64,000 nt of DNA from Diphasiastrum complanatum (lineage: Eukaryota; Streptophyta; Lycopodiopsida; Lycopodiales; Lycopodiaceae), in assembly GCA_029204225.1 (NCBI GenBank), contig CM055104.1, positions 42,591,502-42,655,501 on the forward strand, in the 5' to 3' direction. Below, in pieces: positions 58,132 to 64,000 of the stretch. The notes under the pieces were generated by a model, which was given only the letters and a program-made list of their open reading frames with translations, did not search any database and was not told the DNA's origin. The translations under genes and the position numbers were made by a program. The first letter of the stretch is position 1, and each line of letters begins with the position of its first letter.

Positions 58132-58191
<60 letters not shown>

Positions 58192-60659
58192 TTCCCTCCA
58201 AAATTTACAACAATAATAACAAATTTACCAAGTCTAGATCAGTACGACCTCCTTGGTATCATGATGGGTGTCATTCTCATCATCACCTTGTCACACATGG
58301 ACACGCATACACATCCCCCATCTCTTACGCTCCACTCGCCGTCTCTATACTCATTTACTTCGTCGTAACAAGTGAACCTATGATGATTCAGAAGAGAAAT
58401 GACTTATTGGACTTCTCCATAGCTCTTCCATGAGTGATTTTTAACATGAGTTCATTCCTCGTGCTCCACCTCCACTCCTCGATGACTTGGGTATATGGCC
58501 TGATTATGCCTACTCCTTATATACTATTCATACTGACACCTATTTCTATCTCCCCCAGACCTTCTGAGTTTACCTTTTTCACTGCTGATATGGTCCATAA
58601 TGCCATCAAAAAACTGAACACATGTAAAGCAGGTGATATAGATGATCTTGAATCTGATTTATTGATCCGTGCTGCTGATTTGTTATCCCCTATCTTAGCC
58701 ACCTTACTCAATCAAGCCGTTGCTACTGGTTTCCCCTCTTCTTGGTGCACTAATATCATTCATCCTATCACAAAAATGGTGACCCCATGAATCCTGGTAA
58801 TTATCGGACTCTTATGATTGGGCACGTGAGTGCAAAGCTTTATGGTACTATTCTACAGTCAAACTCTCATAGCCACCATTGAGGAAGCTCGACACAGGAG
58901 AGAGCGAGTTTATTGTTGCTTTGTGGATTCAAGATAGCCTTCGACTTTGTCCCATGCTCTCTACTTATCCAGCGGATATGAGACCTTGGATTTTCTAATG
59001 ACACAGTTCTAGAAATGATGGTTGTTTTCAGAGCGAAAGTGGTATTTCTGAGCAGATCATGAGCACTATTGGGGTGGTGGGGTGAAACAAGGGTGCTCCC
59101 TTTCACCTATGCTTTTCGGACTATATATCGATGAGCTAGAGAGGGTCATTGAACAATGTGGTGGATCTGGTTGCAGACTTTGAGACATTTTGATCACCAT
59201 TCTCCTATATGCATATGATGTGGCTCTAGTTTCACCTACTGAAGAGGGCCTACAGAAGCAGTAGATTCAGTATAGCTGCTACTTAATTGAAATTTCTTGT
59301 GATTGTTCCAAAAAGGACCATCGATATAGGAAGTAATTATCAATGTGTCAGTGTTAAATATGTATTGTTATGTCTGAAATTTTTTTCAGGTTTACATCCT
59401 TTCAAGTTGAATCTTCAAAAAGTTTTTGTTCTCAAGTTGACGAGTATTATGCTAATGAGTTAGACGGAATAGAATCATATTCAGGATCACCTCTTACTTT
59501 CTCAACTGAACGTTCATGGTGCATAAAATTGCAGGTGATGGCTCCGGAGATATACACAGGCAGCTCTCATCTCATCCCAGCACTCACATTAGGCAGCAGG
59601 GCTATCAATTAGCTTGGTTCTAACTTCTCACAAGCCTCTAGTCTCCCTACCACACTTGGTATCTCCACCATCACCCTTCCCTCAAGTACCCACTGATTAC
59701 ATTAGACGATATATCTACGGAGCTTATCTTGATTGAGCTTGGCATGGTCAGATGGGGGTTAAACCCAACTTTTATTGGCTTCACTTTCTAGAGACGGATT
59801 TATCAGGGATCCCACATCTACCACGTTACCTGTGTTCTGGATTATCACATGGTCTTAGATTCATATTGGGACAGTTCTGTGTCTCTTCAAACTAGCTTGA
59901 GATTAAGTTTGTTCGGTTTCAGGGGACCCCACGAGAGGACAAGATCTGTCAGTTATGTTCCCTAGGCGTTGTGGAGACTGAGGAGAACTTTATCTTCATG
60001 TGCCCAACCTATTATGAGATTCGTGGGAGATACTATTGTTTGTTTAGAGACGCACCAGTCACCTTGCACTCACTTGTTACCTACGAGGATCCACGCTATG
60101 TCGCACTTATGATACGACAGATGCTTCTATTGCGACGAGATCTTCTGCTTGCATACCGGAGTACTCCAGAGACAGCTTCATATCACCTCCTTTTACTCCA
60201 GACGGCGATCACGACCAGGCTTTGATTCAGAGGATGATGATTCGACTTCCCACAGATCATAGAGACTATGCACCTCCCTGCTCTATCCTGCAATTAGACC
60301 TCCTCGCCCTATCACGAGGAGGGGTCCCTCTCATATTCGACATCAGCGGCACATCCCAGTTATACTTCCTACTTCGGCTTGCATTACATCCTTCTTCAGT
60401 AGCAGCAGCATCATCATCACCACCACCTCCAGGACATCATCAGAGGCTTCTTTCGTTCATAGCCAGTTCATGATTCATACTTATGTAGTCTCTTTATCAT
60501 TGGTATATGTACCTAAATTTACATTATATGCATTTTCGTTACGTACTCAGAGACGTTTTCATATGCTCCCATTTGTTCTACACACATGATATGTACTTAT
60601 TCGTCTTATATGCCTTTTGGCATAGGAAAAGACATTAATAAAGCTCGCTCTTGCTCTCG

Positions 60660-60739
<80 letters not shown>

Positions 60740-62849
60740 GAACATGCACGGGACAAAAAAACTACGCCTGGTATAGAATAAAATTGCAAAAAAACTGCAA
60801 ATATTTTTAGCACTCTAGACAGCTTTCTGAAACGCAGATGCAGCAGATAATGATCAGCGGCATCTATGCAGCCTACAAAGGGTTCTTCTTGTTTACATAT
60901 AGGAATTTTAAGCCTCAAATAATGCTGGAAGCTTGAAACATCACAAGAAAACATGTGGTCTTAAAACTTTTGTTGAAACTGGATTCCAACCTCGAAATCT
61001 CAAATTCTTCAATTTGACCAAGCATGGCATAGACTCTATGCTGCAATATCCATACTCAAAATGAAAAATCAAGAGTGGGAGCAGCACATGTGCATTATGA
61101 CATATTCACATTCACTGCAATTTATATAGCTCCTTGCTAAAGTTCGAGTGATATCATTGTATATTTCCCTACTGTTACTTTGAGATGCAGGTTGTGGTTT
61201 CAAAATGTTAGTCAAATTTGTCTAGTTACAAGTGAATTCAAATGGACTCAAATCTAATCACTTTTCAAATTGATAGACCAGTTTCCAATAAAGTAATATG
61301 CAGAAACATTACTAGCCTGAGTGGATAGTCTCAGGGCGATACAATATTTCAAAAAGATGACTCAAATCTTCTGGAAATCAGAAGTACAGTTCTACAGTAC
61401 AGAGCAACGATTTGTGAAATATTACTATTTATAATGGCCGTATTTTGAGTTGCACTTCAAAAGATTAGAAAATAAACGGAAAACAAATTTGCTGTTAGAA
61501 TCTGAATTCGACTCACAAACCAGTTCAAAGTGATAGAATTGTTATCCTTTGGAAGTTGGAACTATGCAAGTCTCTGACACACATGCCCATGGTGGTATGT
61601 TCGTACTGTAATTTTTTTTTCGTAGGACATGCCCTTAGAATAGGAAGGATATTAGCTATGATCATCAATGTGGTAGATCTAGTAAAGGTTACAATGTAGC
61701 AGCAAAATTTGGCAGGTCTAATTGGATACTACCCATGGTGCATTGAAGATGCTAGACAATGAAATAGTTTGAAACGCTAACCTGTGGAACTGTGCAGGTC
61801 TGTGACACTTTTTGGGTAAGACATGCCCTTTGAAAGTAGAAGAACATTAGCTACCATCAGTAGCAGCAGAATTCAGCATGTCTACTTAGACAGCACCCTT
61901 TCGCAAGTGCTAATTAATGATGCTAAACAATGAAGCAAAGTTCCCCACGGCACAGGTGCCATGGGGTCTGAGTGCCGTGGCAAGTGCCATACCACGGCAT
62001 ATGTGCCGTGGTACGGCACCTATATATTTTTTTTACTTGAAAAGGGGCATTTTATGGTTTTTTTTGATAAATAAAAAAAAAAAGTTATGTAGGTGCCGTG
62101 GGTGCCGTGGCACTGAAAAGGTACGGCGCCTTTGGCACATGTACCGTACCAGGTGCCGTAACAAGGCACCCGGAACTTTGCAATGAAGTTTGATCTTATG
62201 CCTTTAAAAGGCCCTCATCAGACATACTTTTTCTAGTTTGTGTATTCAAGATGCTGTAGGACATTAACCAAATTAAGAAACAAAACCACTCCAGCTTTTG
62301 TTCTCTTTGAACCAGTTCTGAAACAATCATAGTGGAAATGTGTCATAAAACATTTCCCAAGAAGCTTGGCTTTGTGAGTTGGACCAGGTTCTCGTTAGCT
62401 CCATGGGTCCACTTCAACAAGCTCTCGATTTACAAATAATACTTGAATTGATAATGCTCGTCTGGTTTAAAGGATTGATGAACACAGCTGTGTGTGGGCA
62501 CTTCATTATCCCTTGTACAATCTGTAGTGGCACTCACAAGGAGAAAAAAATTTAGTAAATATTTGAAAAGAAGAACCTTGTACGGAAAGGGGAATATGGG
62601 GGCCAATGAATCCGTGGGACCAGTGAAAGCTAGAACTGTCAATGCTTCTCTCTATATCGTCGACCGTAGCATTTAAAACATAACAAGCTACAACCATAGC
62701 CTAAGTTTCTGCAGATTAAATTTGAAATGAATAGGAGCCTTTATTCATTTTCTTGAAAGTTGAAACACAAAGACGAAAGGGGGCACTCTGAAAACGACAT
62801 CAACCTGGAAAGTATGAGCCGGGAGCTGCCATCCATGGCGTCGCACCAT
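41518..62849 (-). CDS. DHHC-type protein S-acyltransferase, nine coding exons
   Basis: A palmitoyltransferase that attaches palmitate to cysteines of membrane-associated proteins, working at endomembranes or the plasma membrane. Coding exons on the minus strand: 62805-62849, 55299-55412, 54753-55169, 54426-54494, 54142-54213, 50506-50634, 49120-49200, 48643-48840, 41518-42726. All introns are GT-AG and phase 0; the joined product is 777 residues. The Cys-rich DHHC domain runs from FCTLC (185-189) to the catalytic DHHC at 211-214 and WLNNCVG. Four membrane segments lie near 17-38, 45-63, 223-252 and 286-306, and TTYE follows at 312-315. The long Ser-rich C-terminus (376-777) with a [14 protein letters not shown] motif is typical of the Arabidopsis PAT18-22 group. 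The introns are loaded with transposons. Confidence 0.93.
42727..48642 (-). other. Intron 8 of the S-acyltransferase gene (5.9 kb)
   Basis: No coding sequence was found. It contains AT-rich spacer and a GC-richer block at about 45890-46130, with a smaller one near 48000-48110, of unknown origin. Confidence 0.7.
48643..48840 (-). CDS. S-acyltransferase coding exon 8
   Basis: 66 codons. Acceptor TCTATCAG|GGAATT, donor CATCAG|GTACAC. It begins [12 protein letters not shown] with the TTxE motif conserved in DHHC enzymes and then has a Ser/Gly-rich loop. Confidence 0.92.
49120..49200 (-). CDS. S-acyltransferase coding exon 7
   Basis: 27 codons forming the fourth membrane segment ([20 protein letters not shown]). 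Acceptor TGATGCAG|GCTTC, donor AGGAAG|GTATTG. Confidence 0.92.
50506..50634 (-). CDS. S-acyltransferase coding exon 6
   Basis: 43 codons: [20 protein letters not shown] and the lumenal/cytosolic loop to FATVV. Acceptor GTCCTGCAG|CTGATT, donor GTCGTG|GTAAAG. Confidence 0.92.
51505..51900 (-). repeat. Primer-site-like motif and LTR candidate
   Basis: The minus strand reads TGGTATTAGAGC (complement of 51505-51516), one base off the plant initiator tRNA-Met primer site. It is preceded by a sequence ending TTTTTTACA, as an LTR end would be. The other LTR end and any coding region were not found, so this may be a TRIM or a decayed element. Confidence 0.4.
51992..52024. repeat. GA microsatellite
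   Basis: (GA)n run of about 33 bp inside intron 5. Confidence 0.9.
52091..52426. mobile_element. hAT-like MITE with GAAACG word repeats
   Basis: Inverted ends CATAGTTGCAC.../...GTGCAACTATG fit the hAT end pattern (CAxxG). The flanking 8-mers are GTCCAAAC and GTCCAAAG, a 7-of-8 match to a hAT 8-bp target duplication. Both sides are made of variants of the word AGAAATGCGTTTCT / AGAAACG in opposite orientations. An ATAA microsatellite sits in the middle (about 52328-52355). No transposase. Confidence 0.7.
52551..53181. mobile_element. Related hAT-like MITE with GATTCGCG words
   Basis: The left end has CATAGTTGCAGCGAATCGTG (from 52557) and the right end the inverse CGAGTGCAACTATG. Each is followed inward by GATTCGCGAACCGC-type words. 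The direct repeat ATGTTCCA flanks it (52543-52550 and 53182-53189), although it overlaps the end motif on the right, so the exact boundary is uncertain. A C/G-rich run (52836-52862) lies inside. Confidence 0.55.
53740..53875. repeat. Word-repeat block with CACGGTTC motifs
   Basis: The words CACGGTT, GGTTCAC and GGTTCTC and their complements recur in alternating orientation, for example ACCACGGTTC near 53793 and GAACCGTGGTGAACCG near 53850. It resembles the two preceding elements in style, but its ends and target site were not resolved. Confidence 0.45.
54142..54213 (-). CDS. S-acyltransferase coding exon 5
   Basis: 24 codons: [14 protein letters not shown] and the start of the third membrane segment. 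Acceptor TTTTTTGCAG|TGG, donor ACTTGG|GTAAGC. Confidence 0.93.
54426..54494 (-). CDS. S-acyltransferase coding exon 4 (DHHC)
   Basis: 69 bp encoding the catalytic heart: [20 protein letters not shown], with zinc-binding Cys/His and the acyl-accepting Cys of DHHC. Acceptor ATCAACAG|GTTCGC, donor TGCCGT|GTATGG. Confidence 0.95.
54753..55169 (-). CDS. S-acyltransferase coding exon 3
   Basis: 139 codons from [20 protein letters not shown] (rest of the second membrane segment and the conserved DP loop) to LFCTLCNAE, the first zinc-binding CxxC. The middle is a variable cytosolic loop. Acceptor GTGACAG|GCTTTT, donor GCAGAG|GTAAAC. Confidence 0.93.
55299..55412 (-). CDS. S-acyltransferase coding exon 2
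   Basis: 38 codons: [20 protein letters not shown] (first membrane segment), FLG and the start of the second segment. Acceptor TTTTGTAG|GTGATG, donor GCTGTG|GTAAGC. Confidence 0.92.
56060..56194 (+). mobile_element. LINE 3' end (copy 0) with CT tail
   Basis: Only the terminal part is seen: hairpin ATGCC-ATTA-GGCAT (56100-56113), then GAAAAGACGTTAATGAAGC and a CT microsatellite (about 56132-56194). The upstream body is not recognisable. It matches the ends of the two larger copies. Confidence 0.6.
56195..57060 (+). pseudogene. LINE 3' fragment (copy 1), zinc-finger end of RT protein
   Basis: It begins exactly where the CT tract of copy 0 ends. A frame (56260-56850) carries [20 protein letters not shown] and [17 protein letters not shown], the CxxC...H...C zinc-finger-like C-terminus found in plant LINE reverse transcriptases, followed by a low-complexity tail. 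The 3' end has the hairpin ATGCC-TTTT-GGCAT (57007-57020), GAAAAGACATTAATAAAGC and a TTTC microsatellite. It is 5' truncated, with no RT domain. Confidence 0.7.
57851..58095. repeat. Tandem repeat, period about 82 bp, three units
   Basis: Units start at 57851, 57932 and 58014 with GTAGCTGGCCGCCC(T/C)TCCAT and are diverged elsewhere; a partial unit may precede them. They end just before the CT tract that borders LINE copy 2. Confidence 0.8.
58132..58189. repeat. CT microsatellite at the 5' edge of LINE copy 2
   Basis: (CT)n of about 58 bp, directly followed by LINE-like sequence. No LINE tail hairpin precedes it, so it looks like a pre-existing target rather than a tail. Confidence 0.85.
58190..60640 (+). 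pseudogene. LINE (copy 2), RT and 3' zinc-finger region, broken
   Basis: Non-LTR reverse transcriptase remnant. The start of the RT domain reads [15 protein letters not shown] then [18 protein letters not shown]; then come [18 protein letters not shown] and [16 protein letters not shown] (several frames). The active site reads [10 protein letters not shown], so the YADD of this class has lost its second acidic position. After more frameshifts the zinc-finger end ([34 protein letters not shown], 59935-60225) matches copy 1. The end carries the hairpin TATGCC-TTTT-GGCATA (60608-60623) and GAAAAGACATTAATAAAGCT. It is antisense to the S-acyltransferase gene. Confidence 0.8.
60641..60738. repeat. 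CT/CA microsatellite at the 3' end of LINE copy 2
   Basis: (CT)n to about 60714, then (CA)n to 60738, starting straight after AATAAAGCT. Confidence 0.9.
61936..62180. mobile_element. hAT-type MITE with GCCGTGG words
   Basis: Perfect inverted ends CAAAGTTCC/GGAACTTTG and a perfect 8-bp target duplication CAATGAAG (61928-61935 and 62181-62188) fit the hAT superfamily exactly. The 245-bp interior is variants of GTGCCGTGG / CCACGGCAC in both orientations around a T/A-rich core. No coding capacity. Confidence 0.85.
62805..62849 (-). CDS. S-acyltransferase coding exon 1 (start)
   Basis: 15 codons: [15 protein letters not shown], matching the conserved N-terminus of plant DHHC enzymes of this group. 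Donor TTCCAG|GTTGAT. It joins in phase to VMAITVFF of exon 2. The ATG is at 62849 (minus strand). Confidence 0.92.
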
Positions 62850-63962
62850 TGCGACAGAGAGACCTAGCTGATCAGGTGCAGCCGCATTCAAGAGTTTCCT
62901 GGTACCTTAAAGAATAATGCAGGTGTGTATAGTTGTCAACTGAAAGCTCAAGGTCGATTCTGAATGGTTGCAAGAAAGCACTCCTCTGCTTTTGCTCGAA
63001 TGGTAAACTGGTTGTCCCCTCATCAGATAAGGACCGTGAGGACTCCATGAAACAAATGTAAATGTTTGCTAAGCTTCAAACTGAAAGAGCCGAATTCGGC
63101 CATCATCCCTTGTAGCTATTATACATTTCCAAGATCTAAAAGCATTTCATCTTGTTCAAAACACTTGCCATGTCGCCACACGTCCAACTGTAAGCGTTTT
63201 CAGAACATCGAACCTTCGCAAAACACATAACTACACGTTCGCTGATCTCCTCGCCTTTTTCCTCAAAATATGGCAAGATCTATTGGATTTTTTCAGAACA
63301 CCAAAGTGTCTGAAGAGTGCTAAAATAGATGCACTAGGGCAAAATAATCCTATTGGCACTTTAAATCCTGTGTAACTTTCTTCCATGCTGTTTCCATTGG
63401 TGTCCATAGCACTGGTTGGCGTTAATAGCATTTCCTGAAGGTTCAACTGCCAGTCACATATTGGACCAAGGCATGTCACTGACCCGTTTCTTTTCCTTCT
63501 TTTACACTATGGATTTTCCCTCACTGAGCATGGCCATTGTGTGTTTCAGCTAGCCTAGATTGTCATCTTCCCAACCTCAAGATACTCGTATTTCACAAAC
63601 TGCTGCTGAAGTACAGATTTCTTGCTCAAAATGTAGGGGAAACACAAACTTCCTGACACATTGCAACAAAATAATTTCGTCAGGAGTATGACAGGAAAAC
63701 CAGAAGCCTGCTCGGAAACATTACTCACAATGCTCACGGAGCAACAACAACCAAAGGATGGAATCATCAGCTCCAAGCTGAGGGCAGGTAATATTTTGGC
63801 ATCGAATCAGCATTCAGCAACAGCAGCAATGATCGTTGCATCATGAAAACAGAACGATTCAGACAAACACTCAAACCCTAGCAAGAAACCGATCGAAAGA
63901 ACAAATGCTGGAAGAAAAATAGCAGAGAAAACAATGCCAGCGACAAGAAAAAAAAAACAGAC

Positions 63963-64000
<38 letters not shown>
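62850..64000 (-). promoter_or_regulatory. 5' UTR/promoter region of the S-acyltransferase gene
   Basis: No protein frame of note. Near the right edge the plus strand shows AAACCCTAGC (about 63872), resembling a telo-box found in plant promoters. A (GA)n run ends the window (63967-64000; CT on the sense strand), a common feature of plant 5' UTRs and core promoters. The transcription start and any 5' UTR intron were not located. Confidence 0.45.

Larger units (their letters stand above)
55413..62804 (-). other. Intron 1 of the S-acyltransferase gene (7.4 kb)
   Basis: The largest intron. It carries three LINE 3' ends on the opposite strand (56.0-60.7 kb), an 82-bp-period tandem repeat (57851-58095) and a hAT-like MITE (61936-62180). 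The stretches 57063-57850 and 60740-61930 show nothing else recognisable. Confidence 0.75.

Noticed and set aside
58092..58433. Frames rich in Ser-Leu repeats
   Set aside because: Produced by translation of the CT microsatellite.
60559..60954. 131-residue minus-strand frame
   Set aside because: Runs through the GA/GT microsatellite; no domain.

Overview
This is nuclear DNA of a land plant with a repeat-rich, AT-rich genome. The evidence is plant-type Ty1/copia elements primed by initiator tRNA-Met, miniature inverted-repeat elements, a bifunctional plant folate enzyme, and a nine-exon plant DHHC S-acyltransferase gene with introns up to 7.4 kb. The species cannot be named from the sequence. 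Large introns full of transposons would fit a big-genome vascular plant, but this is inference.

Layout. 1-24.8 kb is a nested retrotransposon graveyard. It holds the end of a copia element with its 3' LTR (2-1059) inserted into an older minus-strand copia copy (to about 2.87 kb), a reverse-transcriptase-like fragment (3.3-3.7 kb), two abutting TRIM-like miniature LTR elements (4.5-5.6 kb), and one apparently intact 6.3 kb copia element (6344-12657). The intact element has look-alike LTRs, a 5-bp target duplication and an unbroken 1326-residue polyprotein. Broken copia and gypsy pieces follow to 24.8 kb, one of them split by a 2.1 kb insertion. 24.8-31.1 kb carries a tRNA-like SINE candidate, a PIF/Harbinger-type MITE, the gene for HPPK-DHPS (27770-29191, minus) and a foldback element. 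31.1-36.8 kb is again decayed copia, with an unrecognised coiled-coil-like broken gene inside (34.1-35.5 kb). A two-exon gene model for an acidic protein lies at 37.4-38.5 kb.

41.5-62.85 kb (minus) is one gene, a DHHC-type protein S-acyltransferase of 777 residues in nine coding exons. All junctions are GT-AG and all are phase 0. Its introns hold the most unusual repeats of the window: LINE copies that share a 3' hairpin and lie between CT microsatellites (56.1-60.7 kb), and hAT-like MITEs built from short repeated words (52.1, 52.6, 61.9 kb).

The two well-supported host genes do not form a pathway: one makes a folate precursor and the other palmitoylates membrane proteins. Everything else is mobile DNA or its remains. 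No rRNA, CRISPR or prokaryotic system was seen.
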